Source: Elysia crispata (Eukaryota > Mollusca > Gastropoda > Plakobranchidae). From it: a stretch of 64,000 nt of DNA. Numbering within the stretch: the stretch's first letter is position 1; every line of letters begins with the position of its first letter. The notes beneath the pieces were generated by a model, which saw only the letters and a list, made by a program, of their open reading frames with translations, searched no databases and had not been told where the DNA came from. Shown here piece after piece: positions 38,639 through 49,079 of the stretch. The translations under genes and the position numbers were made by a program. Location: contig JAWDGP010001945.1 of assembly GCA_033675545.1 (NCBI GenBank), positions 915,001-979,000 of the forward strand, in the 5' to 3' direction.

Positions 38639-40000
38639 GTTGAAAACAGACTGAAGGAAAAGACTGTAGAATTTCACAAGCCATTGCAGAAAAATAAGAC
38701 CAAGACATTTTCATCTTTGAAGAAAGTAGCAACTTTGAAAAGAGATAAGAATGTGATTAAAATCAAGGCACAAAGGAATTTATTTGGCCAGCTTCTTGTT
38801 TTATCCCAAGAGCACAATATTGACCTTCAAAAAGTCCTTCAGTATCCTTTAACACCTACTCCATGGTCACTGGCTTCATCAGATGGCTCACTTCTGAAGA
38901 CAAATAAGGCAACTCTCATGCACAAGCTCACACCTGAGAAGTCATTAATGTTTGAGGATTATGCAAAGAAAAATAACACTGTTTACATTGTTGATGGAAA
39001 CGCACTTATACAAGCACTGACAACCATCCCAATTACATTTGGTGAAATAGCCACTCATACATTTTCATCCTTACCTCAATCAGCTTGTGTACACTTTGTA
39101 ACTGACACTTACATAGAAGATTCTATCAAAAATTGTGAGAGACTTAGGAGAGGATCTTCTGCAGACAATGCATGCTTGGTAAGAGGATCTGCAACCACAG
39201 TGCCTAGACATTGGAAATCATTTCTCAACTGTAATGAAAACAAAAGATCCCTGATCAGATTTCTCCTCAAGGAATGGGAAAGTGACAAATATGCAAAGAA
39301 ACTGAGAAACAGGGAAGTGTTCTTTGTCTGTGAAGAAGAATGCACCTTACTTTACAGTGACTCAGATGAATCTACAATAGCTGTACCTTTTCCAAATCTC
39401 AACTCATCACAGGAAGAGGCAGACACGCGGATCATACTGCACTGTCAATATGCCTCCCGTCAATCAAACTGTGAAACAATTGTTGTCAGATCACCAGATA
39501 CTGATGTTTTCTTACTTCTTCTTTCATTCTCTGATACTATTGGAAAGACCCCGATTTTTTATACTGGCTGTGGAAACAACAGGCGACAAATCAATGTCTC
39601 CCAGATAGCAAAGACTTTGTCTAAACAGATGTGTGATGCCTTAATTGGTGTCCATGCATTCACAGGCTGTGACACAACAAGTTGCTTTTCTGGGCAAGGA
39701 AAGCTCAAAGCTATGAAACTTATTCAAAGGGTTGAAGATTTGAGAATTCTATTCTCCAGATTTGGAACATCAACAACTGTTTCAAGAAATGATTGCCTCA
39801 AGTTAGAGTCATTTGTGTGCAAGCTGTATGGCAAAACTTCATGCACAAGTGTGGACAAAGCCAGGCATGACATAGTTCGTCAGCGTTTCAAAGGAAAGAA
39901 GGGTGCCATCTTATGCAATGGTGGACTTGATCTATGTCAGATGCCTCCTTGTAGTCAAGTGTTGTCACTCCACATATTAAGAGCAACTTTCAAACTCTAA
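38639..40000 (+). CDS. PIN-element ORF, FEN1/XPG-like nuclease segment
   Basis: The frame is open from 38639 to the stop at 40000, about 450 codons, with no convincing start of its own; it continues the upstream segment. Candidate metal-binding residues appear in the order seen in FEN1/XPG-type PIN nucleases: VDGNAL (codons near 38990), TDTY (near 39104), QEEADTR (about 39410-39430, like FEN1 EAEAQ), SPDTDVFLLLL (about 39491-39520), and HAFTGCDTTS (about 39656-39685, like the GCDY of FEN1). KTFSSLKK and LFGQLLVLSQ precede the domain. Expected activity is metal-dependent DNA or RNA cleavage in the nucleus. The family also ends with a LPPC...LHxLRA motif, seen here as MPPCSQVLSLHILRA just before the frame breaks. 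It could alternatively be a host-derived cargo gene. Confidence 0.65.
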   Translation, partial: VENRLKEKTVEFHKPLQKNKTKTFSSLKKVATLKRDKNVIKIKAQRNLFGQLLVLSQEHNIDLQKVLQYPLTPTPWSLASSDGSLLKTNKATLMHKLTPEKSLMFEDYAKKNNTVYIVDGNALIQALTTIPITFGEIATHTFSSLPQSACVHFVTDTYIEDSIKNCERLRRGSSADNACLVRGSATTVPRHWKSFLNCNENKRSLIRFLLKEWESDKYAKKLRNREVFFVCEEECTLLYSDSDESTIAVPFPNLNSSQEEADTRIILHCQYASRQSNCETIVVRSPDTDVFLLLLSFSDTIGKTPIFYTGCGNNRRQINVSQIAKTLSKQMCDALIGVHAFTGCDTTSCFSGQGKLKAMKLIQRVEDLRILFSRFGTSTTVSRNDCLKLESFVCKLYGKTSCTSVDKARHDIVRQRFKGKKGAILCNGGLDLCQMPPCSQVLSLHILRATFKL

Positions 40001-40002
40001 TT

Positions 40003-40263
40003 TGGAGGAATGCAGTGTTCCAGAATCCAAGCATTCCAAAACCAGAAGATAATGGATGGCAGAGAAATTCAGCAAATGAACTGGAAGTACAGTGGTTTAA
40101 GGATGCCTTCATTCCAGATGAGCTGCATGACATTGTTACTGAAGAAATCTGCACCAGAACTGATGAAGAAACATATGATGATGATAGCTTTGACAGTGAT
40201 TTCCTTGATGACTCCTCAGAGGACGAAGAGAATATTGCAACTGATGATGAGGATGGTGTGTAA
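40003..40263 (+). CDS. PIN-element ORF, C-terminal acidic tail
   Basis: After a frame change near 39990 the protein continues as IWRNAVFQNPSIPKPEDNGW followed by a strongly acidic tail (DDDSFDSDF, DDSSEDEENIATDDEDG) to the stop at 40261-40263. Relatives of this family often end in a CxC-type cysteine cluster; this copy has no such cluster and carries the acidic tail instead. Confidence 0.55.
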   Translation, partial: WRNAVFQNPSIPKPEDNGWQRNSANELEVQWFKDAFIPDELHDIVTEEICTRTDEETYDDDSFDSDFLDDSSEDEENIATDDEDGV

Positions 40264-40935
40264 TAAGCGGTGAGCAATGCAAGCTGTCAAGTTAAGGAAC
40301 AAAGCAATAACATTATGGGTTGAAAACCTTTGCTTATATCTGCTTACTCCATCTTTCCCACAAGTGAAGGTTGATTTTACTTATATTGAGTTAAAATGAT
40401 TATCATTTAATGATAATTGAAGGCTATGACGAATGTCTCCAATACCGGTATCTCAAAAGTGCAAAGAGATTTGAGGGTTTTCTGCACTTTAAATTTTTGC
40501 TCTGACATAGAAATGTGAAAGTGGTTGTTGTTAGGGCTTGAACCATTGTTGCTTTCAGTGCTGTTTTTTCACTGAAACTGCTTTTTTATGGCCATGTTTT
40601 GTCATCTCGAGTATCCCAACAGTGCATATATGTCACCTCATGAGATTGCTGAAAAATGGTTTCAACTCTTTCTGAATCTATATTATTCAAACCAATTTAG
40701 AACTAATGCACACAGTTTGATAGTATATTATATTTCCTTCAATTTGATACCCAATTTGCATATATTTCAATGAAGATTTAGGGCTCTAGAGCCTTTCACA
40801 GAAATGTTGTCTCATTTTTACAAGGGGACTCAACTCAATTTTTTCAAAGGGCCATAATTCTTTTAAATGACACTTTTTTTTACGGTAACAAGTGAATTTG
40901 TATGGCAAATATGATCTATTATTTGAAAAATATAG

Positions 40936-40949
40936 TGGCCTACAGTCTA
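40936..40949 (-). repeat. Right terminal inverted repeat of the PIN element
   Basis: TGGCCTACAGTCTA is the exact reverse complement of 36847-36860 and is followed by ATT. Confidence 0.75.
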
Positions 40950-40952
40950 ATT

Positions 40953-42480
40953 AGGTACTGTTGAATAGTTAGTTTCATTAAGCATGCAAAAGTTGGTCAG
41001 AGGACTCATTGCGATCTTCAAGTCTGTCCTACTTGCTGCTATATACAAGTTTTTGTATTTTTTTTTTTTATTTTTTTTTGTGCTTGGAAAAAAAATAGAG
41101 AAGAGAAACAAAGAATATCTTCTTAGAAGTTAACGTTTCATGTAATTTTTTTGCAAGAGAAATAACCAAAGCACTTTCACTATTCACCCAGTATTACTTT
41201 GAGTTATTTCCCTTGGACCACAATATAACTAAATGCAGACTGCCTGGTTCTTAAGCGATTGGGGTAAGAAGCATACTGTATTTCAAGAACGTTGATTGAA
41301 AAATTCCGATTTGAATCTCTAATAAATCACCGTTAAGCTTGTGGGGAAAGAGATCACAACTAGGCAACAGCTTTTACTTTGAGCACTACTGGGAGTTAGT
41401 AATCCAAAATAGGTATCAGTGTGTGTGAACCGATGCCATGTACAGAGCTTTGCGACACTAGAAAATTGCCCCCTAGGTATAATAAGCTCCTTACTAATTT
41501 ACGGCTTTTCATTTCAGGGTATACCATGATGTATTAAAAATTCAGTATCATTTTGCCTGGCCCACTTAAGCATGAAAAAGCAATGTATATGCAATTGTTA
41601 TTATGTATAAAATGTTCCTATGCACAATACAATGCAAAAGAATGCAATTGTCGATAAATTTAAAACTCGGATCTTCAATTTCATATTAGCACACGAATTT
41701 TACTATCTGGTTAGTTTTTCTCACCTAGAATATTCCGAAGAAAATGATCTGGAGTCGATGGCTTTCCGTCAAGGATAGAGCTTATTAGATAGGCTTAATT
41801 TTCATCACTATACGGCTCAGCCAATAGTGAAGCTCTTTATTTTATGAACAGGACCACTAGGCGCCGATTCATTAAGACATGGTGCACCTGGCATGTGACA
41901 ATTATGCCTGGAGAGAGACTTGTTATAATATTGAAGAAAGTGTAGTCCCTAGTTATTTTTAAATTATGAAGCCTTTCCTACGCAGTAACAAAGCTAAGTT
42001 TGAGTTATTTCTGAATAATATTTAAATCGTTAAATTCTGTTTTGAACCACTTTTCAGTTTCAGACGGGAAAACAAATTCACAGGGTGCAATGGCTTTTAA
42101 ACTACTCTTGCTACTATTGTCATTGAAACGAGTTTAACATTTTCGTCAGTTAAAAGATAAGGATATGATCATAACAGTAATTTACATTAGGAATATTAAT
42201 TTCAAAGTTAAAAAAATAAAAAACGTTTTGACAGGAATCTCAAAATACGGTACATTTTTCACAGCCTTTTAATGTATGAAACAAACTTCAACATAAACAT
42301 CGGACTCCGGAGAAAAGTCGACGTCCATTTCCACAGAGACCGTGGAAAGAACTTCTTCGTGGTCTTCAAATACAGGAGTTCCACTTTTTTTTTAATACTC
42401 TATAACGAATGAAAAAAATAAGACATTTATTAAAATGTGGATGACATTACAATATCACTCAATCGGTTAAGAAATGAAAA
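40953..42480. other. Non-coding stretch, no gene seen
   Basis: AT-rich DNA between the PIN element and the pogo-type element; only short frames without recognisable motifs. Confidence 0.4.
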
Positions 42481-42482
42481 TA

Positions 42483-42955
42483 CCGTATTCGCTCCAATAG
42501 TAGCGCCGGGCGCGTGAAAATGAAGGGGGGGTGCGTCTAAGGGAATGTTTTGGATGACTTTCTTCAAAGACAAAGTGCCGTCGCCGGCCGCCCTCCCCCC
42601 CCCCCCCCCTTTCTAGTTAGTTTTAGAGTGCCATGGTTGGGTGAAGAAAGCGACGCGTCATTCGAGTCAGATGACTACGAGGACTGCAATAGTCCAGGAC
42701 ATTAACCTCAGACGCCTTAGTACTGACTTTGACATCCCCAATTTGAGATGACAATTGCAGTATCATAGTCATTCATTGTTTACATGTGTTGTCTGTTGTT
42801 ATCATCAGATCTATCGCTTAATAAATGTTTTGAGTTTGAGTTTAATAAGAATCTTTTGTTCTCGAAAGTGGTGTTTTTTAAGTGTTGCTTGGATAGGAAA
42901 GGGGGGGGGGGGGCGGCGTTTATTAGAGATGGCGCTACTAATGGAGGGAATACGG
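42483..42955 (+). mobile_element. Pogo/Tigger-type internally deleted element (MITE)
   Basis: The left end, TA followed by CCGTATTCGCTCCAATAGTA and then GCGCC, is mirrored at the right end by GGCGCTACTAATGGAGGGAA then TACGG and TA. This gives terminal inverted repeats of about 25 bp with a few mismatches and a TA target. The CGTTTATTAGAG word and long G/C runs near the ends fit pogo-like MITEs common in aquatic invertebrates. Codons 42636-42705 read as an acidic tail (LGEESDASFESDDYEDC) with a stop, probably the last residues of the parental transposase. Element length is 473 bp. Confidence 0.72.
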
Positions 42956-42973
42956 TATAAACTTAACGAATCA

Positions 42974-43100
<127 letters not shown>

Positions 43101-43804
43101 ATAAAGGTGACAAATGCTGCCCTTTGAATTAAAAACACAGAATCTACACTTTTGTGCGGTTATGAGTTTAACTGACTATCGGTATCAACTAAAAATTGTA
43201 ACTTCTTTAAAATTTGGTATCGATAACTCAATATTTTATTAAGTTATTCCATTTTTGCATATACATTTTTTCATTTTCTATGCCTCGTAACACTTCCTTT
43301 TAAACAAAAACATTGTGTGTAAATACTTGGATTTTCTTTAAAAGATGTGCTGCACCATTTACCTCATTTAAAAAATAAACGCAGCATTTTTGCATTATGC
43401 TGTGTTGGTGTGTAAAACGGGGATTGCGGAAGTTAAATTTATTAATTTTATTTTTACTGTAAACCTTAAATGGTAATGTGGTTGAACCAAATTTCAGCAT
43501 TAAATTTTTTAAAAATGTGGCACCTACAACTGCTTCATGTTTTGATTTGACTTCAATGCAAACCAGTATTTTGTCTAAGAGAGCGAAAACAAAACAAAAA
43601 ATGCCATTTTTTTCCTATTACAATAGTGGAGAAATGAGAGCAAAAAATCACAAGTCACAAGTCCAGATGAAGAAACGTTGAATAATAGTGAAGAAAGTAA
43701 AGAGTTTGACGATTCAGAAGCGGACTCTCGATTTTCTCCGGGAAAATGCGAGGTAGCCCGGTGCAAAAAAGAAGTCTGGGCGGTGTGTGAGGCCTTTTTA
43801 ATCC

Positions 43805-43844
43805 TAAGTAAGAGTTATAAGAGCTAGAATTGTAGGTAGTGCTC
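43805..43844 (+). repeat. Exact 40-bp direct repeat, copy 1
   Basis: TAAGTAAGAGTTATAAGAGC followed by TAGAATTGTAGGTAGTGCTC, identical to 44233-44272. Confidence 0.95.
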
Positions 43845-44232
43845 AGCAGGACAAGGCTTTACGTGAAAATGATCGAAAATGCCTGAATTGGTGGTATTAG
43901 AACCATCGATTTATACATGTTTTGGCACCTATCGCCTTGCCACTCAAAGAGAACATAGCGTATACCAATACGCCACTACGCTTCCTAAAAAGAGAGTTTC
44001 ATGGCGAAGGTATTCAAGAAGCCTCCCTGAGTGACTTGCAATCTTTATTGGGAAAGTGCAAATCACACCAAAGACAACCATTGAATCCGGAAGCACCACA
44101 CTTGCCATTGGACGCACAAACACTTGCCATTGGACGCACAAACATCTAGGATGAACAATAACAATATGTATGCCTCAAATATATAGTAGTTTCAAAATTA
44201 GATCTAGAGGAGGCAAACCACTGGGTTAATTA

Positions 44233-44272
44233 TAAGTAAGAGTTATAAGAGCTAGAATTGTAGGTAGTGCTC
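44233..44272 (+). repeat. Exact 40-bp direct repeat, copy 2
   Basis: Identical to 43805-43844, 428 bp downstream, within the same relic ORF region. Confidence 0.95.
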
Positions 44273-45699
44273 GCTTGCAATTTTCACTTCACGAAATAAA
44301 AAGTGGTGCTTGTTCACGATGCTCTCCTACCTTATCAACAGCGAGAAAGTTATGCTAAAATACTTTGAGAAGGGACATACATGTACATACATGTCTACAG
44401 ATTCAAAGCAAAAGCAAATTGAAAAAGAGCTAAAGAACATGGGAAAAGTATATCTTTTTGATGATTTCAAAACATGTGTGAGCAAAGGCAAATGTAGTCA
44501 TGGACATGTCCTCCGCGCCAGAGTGAAAGTCTGGTATGAGCCAATGCTCAAGGAAGAAGTTGGAAAAATGCCCATACCTTGTCTATGAGAAGTTAGTTAG
44601 CGTGGTATTTATTCGAAGCAGTCGACTGCTTTGGTATAAAAATAAATTTCACGAAGATTTTTGGGCAGCTGACTTTCTCAAGTCAGCGTGGAGTTTAAGA
44701 ACCTGCAAGGTGTGTTCTTCGCGTGGGATATCATCCTGAAAGAAACTTGAATTTATCAACTGGTTCCTCTAATGCCACCAACGCGCCACGCATTCTGGGA
44801 AACACTTCCTGAGAGCACGCCCAAGGACTTGGGAGTAGAGTACGAGAGGTGCATTTCTAATTAGTTCTTGTAGGATAGCACGCATTTTGCAACCACAGGT
44901 CAGAGTCATTGTAGTGCAATGAAGTGGACTGCTTACTTTGTTCAGCTATTTAGTTGTTTTTTTTTTAATCATTTTTTTAGTCCTGCTGCTTCACCTTAAC
45001 ATAGTCATAATCCAATGGAAAGATGCAATGCTTTTTTTTTAACACAAAGATTATGGCGTAAAGTCCATTACACAATTCAGCCTTTGTTACCACTTTCGTT
45101 ACATTTCTCGTTGTCCTTTATTTACTAGTCTTTTAAAGACTATGCTTCGTTGTTTGAATGATCTGTTACATCGTTGGTTAACACAGTGTCTGTATTTTAA
45201 CTTTGGTTTTTTTTAACGAAACGAAAATCTTCACCATTAAGACAAAACCAATATTTATATATGCTTTATTCTTTACTAAAATGACTTCCATGAATCAAAC
45301 AGTCTCTTTTTTCTAAAACACATTCACAAATTTTAGAAACATTTTTATTTGTTAATGTTAAAATGATTGAAAAGTTGAAATACAGAATAAAGAGACCTGT
45401 GATAACATACAAAAACAATTTGAATCGGTTAATATTTGCCAAAGTTATGACATGAAATAGTTTTTACAAAATACCAAAATCTGTACAAGGAAAGCATATT
45501 TCATTTTTTGGTCCTGAGGGCCAGAATAACTGTTTTGTTTAGGTATGCTTCTTTTACTTCCTCTTCTTTTTTTCCAACAGCCTAAAAAAGTGATTTTTTT
45601 CTTCAGGTTCCTTATCGCAGGATTATCCTCCAAGACGATCGGTATGAGCTTCTACTGTGGCTAGTATTGTAGCGGAAACATTGGATTTGATATGACAAG

Positions 45700-46140
45700 A
45701 AGTATATGTCGATACCAACACTTAACAGATTCATTACAATTGATGTCGGAGTTTACGGTATACAGAGCGATAGAGGAACTTTCCATACCTCTGATTTCTC
45801 CCGGGCTCTTGTGGAAGGAAAATTGGATCTACCTCTAACCAGCTCCAGATTCAAAGTACCATTTGTCTTTGTTGCTGATGAGGCATAATCCCCTCTTGCC
45901 ATTTTTTTTGGTTCAAACCCTAAAGTGGCACTTATTTGCCTTGAGAGCAGGACATCTTTAACACAAGACTGTCCAGATGGCAGAAAACTGTTGAGTGCGT
46001 CTTTGGGATTTTAACATCCAATGGCGCCTACTCACCAAATCTATTGAAACTACATTGCCTTCATAGACTCAATCGTGAAGTGTATTTTTGTTTCAAAATG
46101 TCATTATAGACAAAGAAGGTATGGAATACAAATTGACAGA
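45700..46140 (+). pseudogene. PIF/Harbinger transposase relic (DDE_4 nuclease domain)
   Basis: The frame 45706-45888 gives FITIDVGVYGIQSDRGTFHT, then SRALVEGKLDLPL and PFVFVADEA. This matches the DDE_4 nuclease core (IDVGAYGRxSDGGxF ... LNLPP ... PFVFVGDEA). Downstream in shifted frames come QKTVECVFGILTSNG (about 45975-46025) and QNVIIDKEGMEYKL (about 46098-46140), equivalents of RRxVENAFGIL and LHNxxI. The aspartates IDVG and ADEA are seen; the copy is broken by frame changes and lacks the N-terminal half and the accessory Myb-like ORF. No terminal repeats or TWA duplication were found. Confidence 0.68.
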
Positions 46141-46149
46141 AGTTTCATT

Positions 46150-47250
46150 TCCAAATGTAGATCCCCTTACCACCACTGCCAAATCCTGCCTTGAAAACTG
46201 ATACCTTAAATCAAGGAATGCTATACAAAGAAGCCTCTGACCCTAGCACGCTCTGCCAACAGAAGAGCAAGCAAAGCTGAACTGCAGGAAGCTGGAAGCT
46301 TTAAAACAAAATGTCCTTTTCGGCATCGGCGACCTGGGGAGAAATAATTTCTTGAAACATTTTTATTGCCTTGCAAGTGGAGAACAACAAGGCATATACG
46401 ATGACAATTTTCAAAAGTTCAAAAATCATCGGGTGAAAAAAAATCCACAAAGACCACTTAGTATGGATAATATACTGAAATAACCAAATTTCGCGGGGAA
46501 AAGGCAAAGAAAAAGCAAAAAAGACGACTCCGACTCCATTTCTAGTATTGAGTGAAACCAAACATCGGCAGGCGCTAATGGAAAAGGGGAAGGCAGCAGA
46601 TGAGATTCAAAGGTCACTCCTTAGCATATCCGAAAACACACTCTTTAGGTTCCAACGCGTTCACCAACTCCGAACGTGGGATAAAGTGCCACACGATCCC
46701 GACCCATTGTTGCTAAGCTGTTCTCCTCTAACGACAAAAAGCTGTGTAAGCGCTGTGCTCCAGAACTGAAGGAAACACGCTTATCCATCGAAGAGCAAAA
46801 ACCGTTGGAGATATACGTAAGCGAAAGCTAGGGGTCTGAAAGCCTCCCTAAGGAGAGATGTTTTAATAAATCAAGACACACCACAGCGACAATAATGAAT
46901 TTGAAATCTATACCCTTCCCGAAAGACAACAACAAAGGGTAAAGAGGCAACAACCACTTATCCGGGGCAGAGCTTGGCCAGCGAAACACCAACTAAGGCA
47001 GAGCCTCGCCCCCGGAATTTCCGAACGAGTGACAACCTATCATGACAGGATCTCCGAGACCGAGACTATCCACTGGAGCAAGAGCTTGACCGACAAGACC
47101 TGTTGACCAGCAGTCGCCACTCTAGATCAAAGCAGCATTCACAAAGTCTTGGAGTCTACAACAACAAGCCCGCCAAGAACCGAAATCAACTTTTCGTCCT
47201 CGGCGAAAACGGCAGCAGCTGCTTGATCAGGCAAGGGACATGCACAAGCA
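46150..47250. other. Degraded repeat-like DNA, no clear gene
   Basis: Only broken frames. A somewhat GC-richer piece at 46900-47230 with charged residues leads directly into the LINE endonuclease relic and may be remains of its first ORF or 5' region; this is a guess. Confidence 0.3.
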
Positions 47251-47264
47251 TCATACTATGCCTT

Positions 47265-47990
47265 CAAATTTAATATTAGTTTAGGGAATGTAATTGGTCT
47301 AGAAAGTAAACGTCAATACTCTACATCAATAGATTTCCTCAATGAACATCATATAAACTGCTGTTTAGAGAAATTGTGTAAAGAAGACTTAGGAATAAAA
47401 GAACCCTACGATATCTTTCATACGGGAAGAAAAGCCTGTAAACGCCTATCGGAAGGAATGTGGGTGATTTAAAAAAGAGGTTTCGAAATTTATTAATACA
47501 CAAAGAACGATTCTAAGCTTCGACTTGTGGATTAAAATGGATAATATGTTCTTAAACTCTAATAAGGACATTATATTAAGAATATGCTATGTACCTACCA
47601 AGAACATCAAGTACTCCAGTCCAGAAGCATTCGGTGAGTTTCAACAAGATATAATTAACAATTTTTATGACCAATACTTTACTTTATTGGGTGACTTTAA
47701 TGCTAAAATTAAAGAGTTGAAGACTTATTCATGCAATTTAGTGAACAAATGTTCAATGAAGAGGTGTCAGTAAACACAGATCATGCGTCCCCTGATCTAC
47801 GCCTTCTCCTCCAAGAAAGCAACGTAGATGTGTTAAGAAATAGCCGAGATAAAGCAAATCCAAAAAATTATAGTTCCCAATTAATGTGCACTTCTACGAT
47901 TCTTTGAATGGTAGATGTGGGGAAGACAAGGGGCTTGGGAAAGCTTCTTTCACAACAAAACATGTATGTTTTAGACTATGCCCTTATTAG
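47265..47990 (+). pseudogene. LINE endonuclease (APE-type) relic
   Basis: Translation in shifting frames reads FNISLGNVIGLESKR, then CKEDLGIKEPYDIFHTGRKA and MWVI.KRG (47265-47480), then YVPTKNIKYSSPEAFGEF and FTLLGDFNAKI (47590-47712), then NTDHASPDLRLLLQESNVD (about 47775-47835). The LLGDFNAK motif with an upstream Y-x-P and a downstream sequence is the signature of apurinic-type endonucleases of non-LTR retrotransposons, RTE/craniofacial-development-protein-2-like. Stops and frame changes are frequent; a reverse transcriptase does not follow directly. Confidence 0.6.
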
Positions 47991-49079
47991 GATCAGCACG
48001 CTTCGTAACTCCAGTTTATGTAAATGATTTATATACAATGATTATATACATTGTTGTCTCATGTACATAAAACCTCTAAAGTATAACCCCCATTAGATCA
48101 GTTGAAGACTCGTTTACTTCCGCCGAGCACTTTTCATGGAATAATATGAAGAGGCCAAAACCATGGTCAAATGACAATGGACCTAAATTCCTTCAACATA
48201 ATTAAGTACATAGTGTAAATAGTTCTTTGTATGTAGTAGGGTACAGGGTTGTAGGTGTTGAGTTAGTTGTTTTGTATCACTTCTTAAGTTGACTTACTCG
48301 GATTTGTACTGATATATGGCCGAAATGAAAGCCTGCTCGAATGCCTAGTCAAACAAACTAGGCCTATTAATGACTTCGTTCACAATAACATCGTCTGAAT
48401 TTCTCTTATTGGACAACAGAATACTGCTATTGTCCGTTAAAAAAAAAGACAAGGATCAATACACCCAATAACTAGAGATATGAGACAATTGGGTGAATAT
48501 CACCATTTTTGTTCAGATAACTGAAAGAAGATCCAGCACGGTTTCAGCTATAAATAAGAATACCTAAAGGTACATTTGAGTACATTTAACAGAAAATTCG
48601 ACACCAACTTGAAAAACTGGTGTAATAGTCTGATTATGCCTGAGGAAAGACTGGGTATCACTCCTAGGAGAATTAACCTCGTTTAAGATTGGAGGTTTTT
48701 CATTTTTTCATTTAGGTAACCATTTTTGTATATTAAAATTGTAGGTTCCATCCGTTACCAGGCGTCGGCTACGGGCTGATGATGACCAGTACTCCAGACC
48801 GTCAGGTTCAACCTAGGAAACTTCGGACTCCATTACCAGTTCAGGGGCGAGCGTACTTTTTTTTTTTACTGACCGGTGGCATTTGATTTTTTGTGAGTAC
48901 CAGTAGTATACATGGTTCAAACATTTATTTGTATAAAAGTAGGGTATAGGGTTGTAGCTTCTGTATTAGTTTGGTACATGTTTGTGAATTGTAGCTGGCT
49001 GTAATTAGTTTTAAATTATTTTAGAGCGGTTGTACCTGGTTTAAAATAAAAGTTTTAATCCAGTCAATTTTGATAAATA

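Larger units (their letters stand above)
36847..40949 (+). mobile_element. Candidate undescribed transposon with a PIN/FEN-like nuclease
   Basis: A 4103-bp segment bounded by a perfect 14-bp inverted repeat, TAGACTGTAGGCCA at 36847-36860 and its reverse complement at 40936-40949. ATT stands immediately outside each end (36844-36846 and 40950-40952), consistent with a 3-bp target duplication; because the termini are T/A-rich, a TA or longer AT-rich target cannot be excluded. Inside lie a 5' subterminal tandem pair of 350-bp repeats (about 36957-37633), a Cys/His-rich N-terminal coding segment, a FEN1/XPG-like nuclease segment and an acidic C-terminal tail, all on the plus strand. No DDE/RNase H-like transposase, reverse transcriptase or tyrosine recombinase is visible. 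The ORF family occurs in many copies in aquatic metazoans as unnamed proteins (general knowledge). That it is a self-mobile element is inference. Confidence 0.68.
43560..44870 (+). pseudogene. Relic of a KGHT-type transposase-like ORF
   Basis: Fragments in several frames follow the order of an unnamed multicopy family of aquatic animals: an acidic stretch and CEVARCKKEVWAVCEAF (about 43690-43790); YFEKGHTCTYMSTDSKQKQI then LKNMGKVYLFDDFK (44358-44470); SRLLWYKNKFHEDFWAADFL (about 44610-44670); and LVPLMPPTRHAFWETLPEST then PKDLG (about 44763-44838). The GHT-x-M-x-x-D signature and the closing LMP..R..FWE..P segment are what I recognise. Function is unproven; the family behaves like a transposase or its passenger. 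Many stops and frame changes show it is old. Confidence 0.5.

Noticed and set aside
29069-40952. Possibility that the three neighbouring elements form one composite transposon
   Set aside because: Each has its own terminal repeats and own flanking target (TTAA, TTAA, ATT) with unique DNA between, so they are separate insertions.
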